From the NCBI RefSeq assembly GCF_000013005.1, contig NC_007722.1, positions 2,671,501 to 2,735,500 on the forward strand: a stretch of 64,000 bases of DNA. Reading direction: 5' to 3'. Positions within the stretch are counted from its first letter, which is position 1; each line of letters starts with the position of its first letter. A program made the position numbers and the translations under genes. This stretch comes from Erythrobacter litoralis HTCC2594. GTDB taxonomy: Bacteria; Pseudomonadota; Alphaproteobacteria; Sphingomonadales; Sphingomonadaceae. Below the pieces are notes generated by a model. That model saw only the letters and a list, made by a program, of their open reading frames with translations. It did not search any database and was not told the origin of the DNA. This document shows positions 18,776-28,578 of this stretch, piece by piece.

Positions 18776-19873
18776 GTGGTGAAGTTTCTCGACCTCGTCG
18801 GTCAATACAACGAGATCAAAGACGAAATCGATGTCGCGATCGCACGCGTTATCGGTTCTGCCGCCTATATCGGCGGCCCGGACCTGACGGCATTCGAGGA
18901 AGAATTTGCCGATTTCCAGCAAGCGCAGCACTGCGTCGGCGTCGCCAATGGCACTGACGCGCTCGAAATCGCCATCGAGGCGCTCGATCTGCCCTCGGGT
19001 TCGGAAATTCTCGTTCCGGCCAACAGCTTCGTGGCGAGCTCCGAAGCAGTGACCCGCAGCGGCCATCGGGTGCTGTTCTGTGAAGCCGATGCGGTCAGTT
19101 ACACAATCGATCTCGATGACGCGGCCCATCGCGTAACCGAAAAGACCAAGGCCATGATCGTGGTCCACCTCTATGGTCACCCGGCCGACATGGCTGCGGT
19201 GATGACGTTCGCTCGCAAACACGGTCTGAAAGTGATCGAGGATTGCGCCCAGGCGCATGGGGCGGAATTTGACGGAAGGCGCATCGGTGCAATCGGCGAT
19301 ATCGGCGCGTTCAGTTTCTATCCCGGCAAGAATCTCGGCGCTTATGGCGACGGCGGAGCAATCCTGACCGATGACGAGCAACTTGCGCGCAAATCGCGCA
19401 TGATTGCCAACCACGGTCGCATCGACAAGTACGATCATCAGTTCGAAGGGCGCAACAGCCGCCTCGATGGCTTGCAGGCAGCTATCCTGCGGGCGAAACT
19501 GCCTCATCTCGACACGTGGATCGATCGCCGCAACGCTGTTGCACAGCGCTATTTCGATGCGTTGGGAGATCTCGATTGGCTGATCCTGCCGACGATTGCC
19601 GACAATGTCCGTCACGCGTTTCATCTGTTCGTTGTCAGGACCGATCACCGTGACGCGTTGCAGGCGTTCCTCAAGGAAAACGGGGTGTCATCCGGCATTC
19701 ACTATCCGATCGCCCTGCCGGACCTCGGTGCATACGACTACCTCCGCGGCCCCGATACACCTATCCTCGCTACGAAGCTCGCGCCGACATTGCTGAGCTT
19801 GCCGATGGGAGAGCACCTGACTGAAAGCGATACCGACAAGGTTATTGCGGCAGTCCGTTCGTTCCAGCCCTGA
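18776..19873 (+). CDS. DegT/DnrJ/EryC1/StrS-family sugar aminotransferase (module 2)
   Basis: 365-residue PLP enzyme starting at GTG 18776 (a second GTG follows at 18779). It shows VANGTDALEIAIEAL, IEDCAQAHGAEF and the PLP lysine K185 in SFYPGKNLGAYGDGGA. The SFYPxKNLG form is that of generic 3-keto and 4-keto sugar aminotransferases, not the SFFPxKPLG of WbpE. Its position 3 bp after a WbpD-like gene implies amination of the product of the 17251 dehydrogenase. It is followed 7 bp later by a GT4 gene, so the four are probably one operon. Confidence 0.84.
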   Translation: MVKFLDLVGQYNEIKDEIDVAIARVIGSAAYIGGPDLTAFEEEFADFQQAQHCVGVANGTDALEIAIEALDLPSGSEILVPANSFVASSEAVTRSGHRVLFCEADAVSYTIDLDDAAHRVTEKTKAMIVVHLYGHPADMAAVMTFARKHGLKVIEDCAQAHGAEFDGRRIGAIGDIGAFSFYPGKNLGAYGDGGAILTDDEQLARKSRMIANHGRIDKYDHQFEGRNSRLDGLQAAILRAKLPHLDTWIDRRNAVAQRYFDALGDLDWLILPTIADNVRHAFHLFVVRTDHRDALQAFLKENGVSSGIHYPIALPDLGAYDYLRGPDTPILATKLAPTLLSLPMGEHLTESDTDKVIAAVRSFQP

Positions 19874-19880
19874 GGCGGCA

Positions 19881-21098
19881 ATGAAGATCGTATACCTGCA
19901 TCAATATTTCGTCACCCCCGAGCAACCCGGGGGGACGCGGTCTTTCGAAATGGCTCGCAGGTTGGTCGAAGCGGGCCACAGCGTGGACATGATCACCAGC
20001 GATCAGACATCCTCTGGCGGTGGTGATGGGTGGCGGGTGAGCGAGGAATCGGGCATCACCGTCCATTGGAAAAGGCAGCCCTACGACAATACGATGGGCT
20101 TTTTTGCCCGCCTGAAGGCGTTTGTCGGGTTCGCCATCGCATCATCCAAGCGCGCTGCGAGCATCCGCGATGCCGACGTGATCTTCGCCACCAGTACACC
20201 GCTGACGATTGCAATTCCTGCGATCTATGCATCATGGCGCACCGGGACGCCTTACGTATTCGAGGTTCGCGATGTCTGGCCGGCGGTCCCGATTGCCCTT
20301 GGCGCGTTGAAGAACCCGGTCTTACGGTGGCTTGCGCGCAAGCTCGAGCACACGGCGTATCATCGGGCGGCGCATGTGGTGGCACTGGCACCGGGCATGG
20401 GTGACGAGGTAGCGAGCACCGGCTATCCGCGCGATCGAATAACGATTATTCCGAATGGCTGCGACAACCATATCTTCGGCGCCGCGACCGACGGAAGCGC
20501 GCTCGATGATTATCGCCAGTGGCTGGGATCGCATCCGCTCGTGCTTTTCGCCGGGACCCTCGGCAAGGCCAACGACGTCGGATACCTCGCCGATGTCGCC
20601 AAGGCGATGCTGGCTCGCGATCCCGATATCCGGTTTGCGATTATCGGTGCTGGCGCCGAACGCGACGTTATCAAAGCGCGGGCCGTAGAGCTGGGCGTAT
20701 TGGACGTGAATTTCAAGATGATCGACGCGGTCCCCAAGCGTGTGCTTGCCAGCTGGATCCAGCGAGCGACCCTGTGCATTGCCCTGTTTTCCGGGCCCCG
20801 AGTTCTCTGGAAAGATGCCGTCCAGAATAAGTTCTTCGACGCACTTGCAGCAGGCAAACCCGTAATTTCCAATCAGGAAGGCTGGCAGTGCAAGATTGCC
20901 GAGCAACACGATGTCGGTGCGCTGATGCCGCACGACGACGCTGAAGCAGCTGCCGATATTATCTTACGCCACGCACGCGATCGGGAATGGCTCGATGGTG
21001 CGCGTTTGCGTACCGCGGAATTGGCAGAGGGTCGTTTCAGCCGCGACAATCTCGCGGCGGACTTGGAACGGACGTTGCGCAAAGTCGTCGAAGCCTGA
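19881..21098 (+). CDS. Glycosyltransferase family 4, WbuB/WbpH-like
   Basis: 405-residue GT-B enzyme starting at ATG 19881 (GAGGCGGCA upstream). The N-terminal YLHQYFVTPEQPGGTRSFEM is the conserved start of WbuB-type transferases that use N-acetylated amino sugars in O-antigen loci. EVRDVWPAVPIALGAL follows, and the C-terminal domain contains LFAGTLGKANDVGYL and VQNKFFDALAAGKPVI (donor-binding glutamate region replaced by the KFFD form). It lies directly behind the module-2 enzymes and may transfer their product. Confidence 0.85.
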   Translation: MKIVYLHQYFVTPEQPGGTRSFEMARRLVEAGHSVDMITSDQTSSGGGDGWRVSEESGITVHWKRQPYDNTMGFFARLKAFVGFAIASSKRAASIRDADVIFATSTPLTIAIPAIYASWRTGTPYVFEVRDVWPAVPIALGALKNPVLRWLARKLEHTAYHRAAHVVALAPGMGDEVASTGYPRDRITIIPNGCDNHIFGAATDGSALDDYRQWLGSHPLVLFAGTLGKANDVGYLADVAKAMLARDPDIRFAIIGAGAERDVIKARAVELGVLDVNFKMIDAVPKRVLASWIQRATLCIALFSGPRVLWKDAVQNKFFDALAAGKPVISNQEGWQCKIAEQHDVGALMPHDDAEAAADIILRHARDREWLDGARLRTAELAEGRFSRDNLAADLERTLRKVVEA

Positions 21099-21161
21099 CT
21101 GCAACCTTGCGGCAGACACCGGCAACAGTTTCGCCGCAACCGCATTCGATCTATCGCCAGA

Positions 21162-21776
<615 letters not shown>

Positions 21777-21905
21777 TATCACCAGGTCCGGGACGCCGCA
21801 ATCTGAGGTGAGCCTACGGCCTGGCCGGTTGAATCCCGGCGGGTTTGGGACTACCGCGCGTAGCGTTGCCGGGTTCGACCGCCGGTGAGGCACGAGGGGC
21901 GATAG

Positions 21906-23861
21906 GTGTTGAAATCAAGCGGCATCCGCAAAACGGGCGAATTTCTCGAAAAACGCCTTGTGCGTATTTTGCGTTGGGCGGTGAACCTCAATCGGTTCGC
22001 AAAGCTCGTGGCCGTTCTCACGGTCGACCTCGCATTGTGCGTGGCGGCGGTTATCATAGCTTTCTCATTGCGGTTCGGAGAATGGGAATTCTGGTCCGGC
22101 GCAATTCAGTCGGTGGTGGTCGTGGCGGTCGCGCTGTGGTTGCCGATTTTCTATCTCGCCGGCATTTATCGAACCGTTGTCCGCTTCATCGGTACGCGTA
22201 CCTTGATGGGGATCGCCGTCTCGTGCGGTCTGATGGCAGTCGGTCTGGCCTTCGCCTTCACGCTCAATTCAACCCCGGGAATCCCGCGCACCGTTGCGTT
22301 CATCCAACCGCTGATGTTCGCTCTGCTTTTGGTCTTCAGCCGACTTCTCGCCAGATATTTCCTGTTCGACCTGCTGAACCAGTATCACAAGAGCGGCCCG
22401 CGCAGCCGCGTGCTGATTTACGGCGCCGGTTCGGCGGGGCGACAATTGGCACTGTCTCTCCGTCACGAACCTGCGATGCATCTGGCAGGGTATATCGACG
22501 ACGATGACCGCTTGGCCCGCAAGCATGTCGATGGCGTAAGGGTTCATCCGCCGACCGGTCTGGAAGACCTGATTCACGATCTCGAGATCGACACCGTCCT
22601 GCTGGCGCTGCCGCGAATAGGCCGCAAGCAGCGTGAAATGATCGTCCGCCAGTTCGAAGGGATCAGCGTTCGAGTTCTTACCCTCCCGGCGATGGGAGAT
22701 CTGATCGACGGCCGCGTTTCGGTAGGCGACCTGCGCGAGATCGAAATCTCGGACCTTCTGGGGCGCGACCCCGTACCGCCCAACCACCTGCTGTTGCACA
22801 AGACTATCCAGGACAAGGTCGTCATGGTTACCGGGGCCGGCGGCTCGATCGGCAGCGAGCTCTGTCGCCAAGTCAGCCAGCTGAAGCCTGAAGTACTTAT
22901 CCTGGTGGAGATGGCCGAACACGCGCTCTACCTGATCGAAACCGAACTGCGCGGATTGCAGGAAAGCGGTGATATCGATCCCTCGATCGCTATAGTCACC
23001 GAACTTTGCAACGTGTCCAACACCGACCAGGTCAAGCGGATCATGCAACGCTGGCGACCGGGTACGGTTTTCCACGCTGCGGCTTACAAGCATGTGCCTC
23101 TGGTCGAGGACAATGTCATTTCCGGGATGACAAACAATATATTCGGCACGCTGAATTGCGCGCGCGCCGCGGCGGATGCAGGCGTTGCGCACTTCATTCT
23201 TATCAGCACGGACAAGGCCGTACGTCCGACCAATGTCATGGGTGCCAGCAAGCGGGTCTGCGAACTCATTCTGCAAGCTCTGGCGGCAAATGGCAGCGAG
23301 ACACTTTTCGCCATCGTCCGCTTCGGCAATGTGCTCGGCTCGAGCGGGTCGGTTGTACCGCGCTTCAAGGAGCAGATAAAAAACGGCGGGCCGATCACTC
23401 TGACCCATCGGGAGATCACGCGCTACTTCATGACCATCCCTGAGGCCTCGCAGCTGGTGATCCAGGCTGGAGCGATGGCCGAAGGCGGCGAAGTCTATGT
23501 CCTCGATATGGGTGAGCCCGTGAAAATCTACGATCTTGCCAAGACGATGATCAATTTGTCCGGCCTGAGCGTAAAGGATGCGGAACATCCGGATGGCGAT
23601 ATCGAAATCATAGAGGTCGGGCTTCGCAAGGGCGAGAAGCTGTACGAAGAATTGCTTATCGGGAATTCGCCCAAGCCAACACGGCACCAACGCATTATGC
23701 AGGCTCGAGAGGTCATGCTTCCATGGCCGGAACTCGAACCCCAACTTGCTGAACTGCGGAAGTTGCTGTCGGGCGGAAATCGCAGCGAAGCGCTGCATAT
23801 CCTGCGCGCATTGGTGCCGGAGTACACGGCGCCGGCGACGGATTCCCATCGCGCCGCCTGA
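21906..23861 (+). CDS. Membrane nucleotide-sugar 4,6-dehydratase, WbpM/CapD/PglF family
   Basis: 651 residues from TTG 21906. Four N-terminal hydrophobic segments (about residues 30-155) are followed by a first Rossmann domain (YGAGSAGRQLA) and the catalytic SDR domain (VTGAGGSIGSE). The family's altered catalytic motif is STDKAVRPTNVMGASKR, in which Met or Thr replaces the SDR tyrosine. It is expected to make UDP-4-keto-6-deoxy-GlcNAc at the inner membrane, the start of QuiNAc, FucNAc or bacillosamine-type sugars. It is the natural partner of the 4-aminotransferase, NeuD/PglD and PglC candidates. Confidence 0.9.
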   Translation: MLKSSGIRKTGEFLEKRLVRILRWAVNLNRFAKLVAVLTVDLALCVAAVIIAFSLRFGEWEFWSGAIQSVVVVAVALWLPIFYLAGIYRTVVRFIGTRTLMGIAVSCGLMAVGLAFAFTLNSTPGIPRTVAFIQPLMFALLLVFSRLLARYFLFDLLNQYHKSGPRSRVLIYGAGSAGRQLALSLRHEPAMHLAGYIDDDDRLARKHVDGVRVHPPTGLEDLIHDLEIDTVLLALPRIGRKQREMIVRQFEGISVRVLTLPAMGDLIDGRVSVGDLREIEISDLLGRDPVPPNHLLLHKTIQDKVVMVTGAGGSIGSELCRQVSQLKPEVLILVEMAEHALYLIETELRGLQESGDIDPSIAIVTELCNVSNTDQVKRIMQRWRPGTVFHAAAYKHVPLVEDNVISGMTNNIFGTLNCARAAADAGVAHFILISTDKAVRPTNVMGASKRVCELILQALAANGSETLFAIVRFGNVLGSSGSVVPRFKEQIKNGGPITLTHREITRYFMTIPEASQLVIQAGAMAEGGEVYVLDMGEPVKIYDLAKTMINLSGLSVKDAEHPDGDIEIIEVGLRKGEKLYEELLIGNSPKPTRHQRIMQAREVMLPWPELEPQLAELRKLLSGGNRSEALHILRALVPEYTAPATDSHRAA

Positions 23862-23905
23862 GTGCGGCTAAGTGACGGTGGTCGGATACGAAGCATATCG
23901 TTGCT

Positions 23906-24328
23906 TCAGTCAGGCGGACCTTCGGGTTTCGGCTCTGTCTGCGGCGAACGGCGGTTCTGGTTCAGCGCATATTCGAGCGCTGCTGTATTATCGATCCGCG
24001 ACGTACGCCCGCGATCAAGACGAGTATTGAGCCGGTTCGGAACGCGATTATCGATGCGCGTCCGGATGCGGCCCAGCGGATCCACGTTGCCAATTCGCTC
24101 CCGGCCGGAAATGCGTCGACCGACATCATCCGCTACCGGGTCCGCTGCCTGGCCGGACGAAGGGGGCGGCAGCCCCTCCGCTTCCGGATCGATCAAGACT
24201 GTCATACTCTCGAGCGAGGTTTCCGCATCCTGTGCCGAAACGGTCTGCGCGTATGCAGGCGCGTAGAGGCAGCCCGCCACCCATACGGCCGATAAGAGGA
24301 GAGGAAACTTTGCGATACGAGGGATCAC
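23906..24328 (-). CDS. Small exported protein of unknown function in the polysaccharide export operon
   Basis: Not a family I recognise. About 140 residues from a GTG at 24328 overlapping the stop of the previous gene (GTGA). A signal peptide is clear (LLLSAVWVAGCLYAPAYA, cleavage before QTVSAQD). The mature part is hydrophilic, proline- and arginine-rich (RIRTRIDNRVPNRLNTRLDR region) and has no catalytic motif. It is last in the run wza-wzc-24325 gene-this gene, so a role in assembly or export of the polysaccharide is suggested only by context. Confidence 0.68.
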   Translation of the reverse strand: MIPRIAKFPLLLSAVWVAGCLYAPAYAQTVSAQDAETSLESMTVLIDPEAEGLPPPSSGQAADPVADDVGRRISGRERIGNVDPLGRIRTRIDNRVPNRLNTRLDRGRTSRIDNTAALEYALNQNRRSPQTEPKPEGPPD

Positions 24329-25554
24329 TGGCGTCCACCTTGCGGTTCGATGGCAATCTGTTCGACAATTCCGGAAACGCCGCCGATATCCTCGACCGCG
24401 CGCGAATGCAATTCGAGAGCTTGGATGGGACAGTCCTCGGGAACGACGAGATCGGAAGCGAAGCTTTGCGGGTCCTCGGTGCCGAATGGCAGATTGATCT
24501 GCGCAAGTTCCCTGCCATCGCGGCAGGTCAGGCTCCAATACGGTGTTTCCAAGCGGTCGGTGGCGGTGGCGCGGCCCGCGCCCCTCAGCGTATATCGGCC
24601 GGCAGGAAGGACAGAATACTGACGGGCCAGCAATTCGACGGTCGTGGGCGGAATGTCGAAAGCCAATCGAGAGCGTTCTGCTTCCTGCTCGCTCCAGGCG
24701 AATTCGGACAAGATCCAATCGAACACAGTCGCGTTGGCGATGCGTGCGGAGAAATCCTGATCGCGGGAAGCGTTGCGGCGAACGCCATTGCGGTAGGAAG
24801 AATAATACCGCCAGGCCTCATCGAAGGAGCTTTCGAACACCAGCGCATCGACCAGTGCGCGCCGATCTTCGGGTGCGACTGGCAAGTCATCCGCCCGTCC
24901 TTCGACGATCAACTGCAGCGTCCCTGTGGGGTTCAGCTGCGAAGCAGATGCAAAACGGATGAAATCCGGGGCCCAGATGGGATCGCGCCGCAAAAGAGTG
25001 AGTACCTGCTGGCGAATGCGTGGTTCGGCGAGCGCCCGGGTCAGCGTCGGGAAGAGCAGGTCGCCAGCCGTCCGCGAGGTTCGCAAGGCAGTGTCGAAAT
25101 TCTGCAAAGCAGCATTGATGTCGCCACGATTGACCGCCTCTTCGATCGCCCACAATCGGGCGGGCAACTCGCGCCGGGACAGCCGAAGCGAATACGCAAA
25201 GATGTTGTGCGTCTTTTCGATGTCGTTCTCAAGCTGCGCTTGCAGGCCAAGCACATTCAGCGCCTCGGTCGCGGTTGGATCGCCGCGCAGGGCCAATCGC
25301 GCCTGTGCGGCGCCAACAGCCACATTCGAACCGCTACCGAGCAGGGTATATTCCTGCTCCAGCGCCCGCGCCTTCACCTTCGCGTTCCATGGCGCGACGA
25401 CACTGGCCAGGGTCGGAGTGGCCTTTATCAGCACGTTCGCCACGGTATCGGCGAGCACGAAATACCCGGCCACGGCCAGTGCGGCCGCGATGGCGATGCG
25501 CCTCGCCCCGGGAAGCTTGAACCTGGCTGCTGACTGGCGCTTCGTCCGGGTCAA
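24325..25554 (-). CDS. Membrane-anchored TPR-like protein of the polysaccharide export operon
   Basis: 409 residues with a single N-terminal transmembrane helix (IAIAAALAVAGYFVLADTV, about residues 20-40), then an alpha-helical stretch with TPR-like spacing (about residues 75-290), then a beta-rich C-terminus. It starts at TTG 25554, abutting the wzc stop (TAGTTG), with AGGCGG at good spacing. It would face the periplasm. The gene is squeezed between wzc and another exported protein with no gaps, so it probably scaffolds the export machine. No enzymatic motif is seen. Confidence 0.75.
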   Translation of the reverse strand: MTRTKRQSAARFKLPGARRIAIAAALAVAGYFVLADTVANVLIKATPTLASVVAPWNAKVKARALEQEYTLLGSGSNVAVGAAQARLALRGDPTATEALNVLGLQAQLENDIEKTHNIFAYSLRLSRRELPARLWAIEEAVNRGDINAALQNFDTALRTSRTAGDLLFPTLTRALAEPRIRQQVLTLLRRDPIWAPDFIRFASASQLNPTGTLQLIVEGRADDLPVAPEDRRALVDALVFESSFDEAWRYYSSYRNGVRRNASRDQDFSARIANATVFDWILSEFAWSEQEAERSRLAFDIPPTTVELLARQYSVLPAGRYTLRGAGRATATDRLETPYWSLTCRDGRELAQINLPFGTEDPQSFASDLVVPEDCPIQALELHSRAVEDIGGVSGIVEQIAIEPQGGRQ

Positions 25555-27774
25555 CTATGCCGCCTGCGGGCTTTGATCGCGTCCGTAGCCATAACCGTAA
25601 TCGTAATTGTATCCGGAATAGGCCTTGGAGTTGTCGTACTTGGTGAGGACCGCGCCCAGGATACGCGCATTGGTCGCGCGCAGGCGGCCCACCGCGGTCT
25701 TGATCTGGACCGACTTGGTGCCATGCGATTCGATCACATACACAGCGGCTTCCACGCGCGATGCGATGAGCGGTGCGTCGGCCAAGCCCATGACCGGCGG
25801 AGAGTCGATGATCACGTGATCGTAGGTCTCGAGGAGCCGGTCGAGCAGCAGTGTCAAGCGATCGCCCGAAAGCAATTCTGCCGCGTTTGGCGGAATCGGG
25901 CCAGAAGACATCGCGCTCATGCCATATTTGGGCACGTCGAGAACCATGCCGTCGAGACTGTCTTCGCCCGAAAGGAAGTTAGAAAGACCGTGCTGGTTGT
26001 CGGTGCCAATGAGGTGGTGGACCGACGGCGAGCGCATGTCCCCATCGATGAGAATGACCTTCTTGCCACTCCGAGCCAACAAGGCCGCGAGCGCCAGCGA
26101 TGTGGTCGACTTGCCTTCCGCCGGCCGCGTCGACGTCACGGTAAGCGATTTGGGCAAGCCATGTTGCGTCGTCAGGGCCAGGCTTGTCTGGATAGCAAGA
26201 TAGGCGTCGACCAAGTCCGACTTTGGGTCGAGCAAAGCCTCCTTGGGCTCTTCGTCCTCCGATATCGGGATCGTGCCGAGCAATGCCAGATCAAGGCGGT
26301 TCGTCACTTCCTCCGGATCGGCGATGCTCTCGTCGTTGAGTTCCAGAAGATAGGCAATTCCAGCGCCGAGACCCATTCCGAGCACGAGAGATATCAGCAT
26401 ATTCAGGATCAGGTTGGGGCTGGACGGCGATTGCGGTACGTCGGCCAGATCGATGATCGCTATGTTGTTCACACCGATCCCGCCAGCGACGCCGATTTCC
26501 TTAAAGCGCTGGAGAAGCCCGTCGTAGAGTTCGCGGTTGGTATCGACCTCTTGCTGGTAGATGTTGTACTGGATGCTGCGGCGTTGCAGGTCCAGAAACG
26601 AGTTCTTCAACTGCGCGACATTCTCGCGCAGGGATTGTTCGCGCGCGAGAGCGGCGCGATATTCGCTGCCGAGCGAGCGCGATATCCGGCTCTCTTCAGC
26701 CGCGATCGCCTGATCGATTTGGTCGAGCTGCGATTGGATCGCCTGTGCCGCCGGGTATCCCGGCTCGAACCGCACCATCAGCTGGCCATACTCGGCTGCG
26801 AGCTCGGCACGGCGCTGGCGCAGGTTGTTGAGAGCCGGGTTGACGAGCGCTTCGGTCGAAGCTCCACCGGCAGATGTCTGCCGCGCGCGCGATTCGGCTT
26901 GAATGCGGTCGGCCGTCGCGCGGGACAGGGCCTGGTTGAGGGATGCAAGCTGGTCGACAACGAGCGAGCGGTCTTGCGAGGAGTCGTTTCCTTCGCCCGT
27001 TTGCGAAGGAAGATTGATAATCTGCTCGTTTGCCGCATAGGCGACCAGTTGCCGCTGGGATTCGTCCAGCTGTTCTTTATACTGCGTGAGCTGTTGCTCG
27101 AGCTGGTCGCGCCCGTAAGAGGTCGCCTGCACCTTTCGGTCGAGGTTGGCCTGGATAAAGCTTTCCGCCCACGCATTCGCAACCCTCGCGGAAAATTCGG
27201 GTTGCGGGCTCGTGAAACTGATATTGACGAGGCGCGACAGGCGCGCCGGATCGATATTGATCGAACTGAGAAGCAGGTTGCTGGCAACCCGCATGCGGTC
27301 GGCGCGCCCTTCGGACGGATAGCGCCCGTTGACGAGTGTAAAGGCGGGGCTGTCGCTGACCACGCCGAACATCTCGTAGAATTCCGGATCGTCCACGAGC
27401 CGCAATTTCAGCACCACACGTTCCGCGAGCGATTCCGCTTCGAGCAGACCGTATTGGGTCTGATAGAATTCCTGATCGTACACGCTGGTTTCGCGTTCTA
27501 CGCCCTGAAAATCCGTCACTTGCGACGATTCCCGCGAAATCTCGATGGTCGATGTAGCGGTGTAGAGGGGTGTCGCGAGCAAGGTCGCAATCAGGCCGAG
27601 GACGATACAAAGCCCGGCGACACCCAAAATAACCCAGCGCCAGCGCCGGACGATATTGATGTACTGGCGCAGGACAGCGCGGGCACCACCCATGGGCACG
27701 TTTCCAGCGCCCATCGCGACCTGATTGGCCACAGGGCTAGCTTCGCCGCCCAATTCCGCTTGAACAACATTCAT
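25555..27774 (-). CDS. wzc: Wzc/ExoP-type polysaccharide co-polymerase and tyrosine autokinase
   Basis: 739-residue fusion of a chain-length regulator and a BY-kinase. TM1 is near residues 47-70, followed by a periplasmic Wzz domain with long coiled coils (about 210-440) and TM2 near 470-495. The cytoplasmic kinase has Walker A STRPAEGKSTTS, Walker A' LIDGDMRSPS and Walker B HVIIDSPPV. The C-terminus is a tyrosine cluster (YSGYNYDYGYGYG) that serves as the autophosphorylation tail. It lies 2 bp after wza. No Wzb-type phosphatase gene is in the window. Confidence 0.93.
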   Translation of the reverse strand: MNVVQAELGGEASPVANQVAMGAGNVPMGGARAVLRQYINIVRRWRWVILGVAGLCIVLGLIATLLATPLYTATSTIEISRESSQVTDFQGVERETSVYDQEFYQTQYGLLEAESLAERVVLKLRLVDDPEFYEMFGVVSDSPAFTLVNGRYPSEGRADRMRVASNLLLSSINIDPARLSRLVNISFTSPQPEFSARVANAWAESFIQANLDRKVQATSYGRDQLEQQLTQYKEQLDESQRQLVAYAANEQIINLPSQTGEGNDSSQDRSLVVDQLASLNQALSRATADRIQAESRARQTSAGGASTEALVNPALNNLRQRRAELAAEYGQLMVRFEPGYPAAQAIQSQLDQIDQAIAAEESRISRSLGSEYRAALAREQSLRENVAQLKNSFLDLQRRSIQYNIYQQEVDTNRELYDGLLQRFKEIGVAGGIGVNNIAIIDLADVPQSPSSPNLILNMLISLVLGMGLGAGIAYLLELNDESIADPEEVTNRLDLALLGTIPISEDEEPKEALLDPKSDLVDAYLAIQTSLALTTQHGLPKSLTVTSTRPAEGKSTTSLALAALLARSGKKVILIDGDMRSPSVHHLIGTDNQHGLSNFLSGEDSLDGMVLDVPKYGMSAMSSGPIPPNAAELLSGDRLTLLLDRLLETYDHVIIDSPPVMGLADAPLIASRVEAAVYVIESHGTKSVQIKTAVGRLRATNARILGAVLTKYDNSKAYSGYNYDYGYGYGRDQSPQAA

Positions 27775-27776
27775 GA

Positions 27777-28496
27777 TCAGTTCGAACCACTGTTTAGAAT
27801 TGCGACCAAGGGCGATGCCAGGAGCGGCGACAGTGCGACAAAGTCGCGGAACCTGCGTCGTTGCGGCGAATCGCCAACGACGACGACGTCGTTCGCGTAG
27901 ATTTCCGGGTCTGCATAAACCCCGCGGCGGATTGCACCGATATTGTAAAGCCCGGCCATCCGCTGGCCATCCACGGTGCGCAAGATCACGACATCATCCT
28001 GACGCGCGAACTCCGTCAGGCCCTTCGCCGATGCGATTGCGCGCATCAAGGTGAGCTGGTTGGTCACCGGATAGAGACCCGGTTCGACGACCTGCCCGTC
28101 GATCGCCACGAACTGGCTGACCGAACTGCGGATATTCACGGTGACTTGCGGGTTGCGGACATAGCGTCCGGCCAGTTCGCCCTCGATGTCCTTTGCGAGT
28201 TCGCTCGACGTCTTGCCACCGGCCTCAAGCGTTCCGACCAGCGGCATCGAAATGCGCCCGCTGCTGTCGACCTGAACTTCGCGGCTGAGCTCCCTCACCC
28301 CGAAAACATCGACATTGATGGTGTCGAGCGGACCGATCAGGGCCAGACGATCAGGCGCCACCAGGTCCGAACGGACGGGCATCGGCAGTTCGGAGACGCC
28401 TTCGACGACAGTCAGGTCGGCAGTCGATTGTATCGGTTCGCGTCCGGCGCAGGCGGCCAGGAGCACGGCCGAAATCAGTACAGTAATTCGAAGCAT
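27777..28496 (-). CDS. wza: Wza-family polysaccharide export lipoprotein
   Basis: Outer-membrane polysaccharide secretin subunit. The signal peptide ends in the lipobox LLAAC at about residue 16, followed by a Poly_export domain (LIGPLDTINVDVFGVRELSREV) and one or two SLBB-like domains (VAIDGQVVEPGLYPV, then a degenerate second). At about 239 residues it is much shorter than E. coli Wza (379) and lacks the extra domains and C-terminal membrane helix of that protein, as in many alphaproteobacterial systems. I start at ATG 28496; ATG 28511 is also possible. It is first gene of the export operon. Confidence 0.88.
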   Translation of the reverse strand: MLRITVLISAVLLAACAGREPIQSTADLTVVEGVSELPMPVRSDLVAPDRLALIGPLDTINVDVFGVRELSREVQVDSSGRISMPLVGTLEAGGKTSSELAKDIEGELAGRYVRNPQVTVNIRSSVSQFVAIDGQVVEPGLYPVTNQLTLMRAIASAKGLTEFARQDDVVILRTVDGQRMAGLYNIGAIRRGVYADPEIYANDVVVVGDSPQRRRFRDFVALSPLLASPLVAILNSGSN

Positions 28497-28578
28497 GACT
28501 ATGTTTAACAATCCCGATTGTCTCGCAGATTAACCCTTCTCGTCGCGCCTACCCACCAATGCGCGTACTCATCATACT

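Noticed and set aside
25573..27900. Long open frame on the + strand opposite wzc
   Set aside because: It mirrors the Wzc codons; it has no recognisable domains, and wzc has complete kinase motifs. High GC leaves the opposite strand open.
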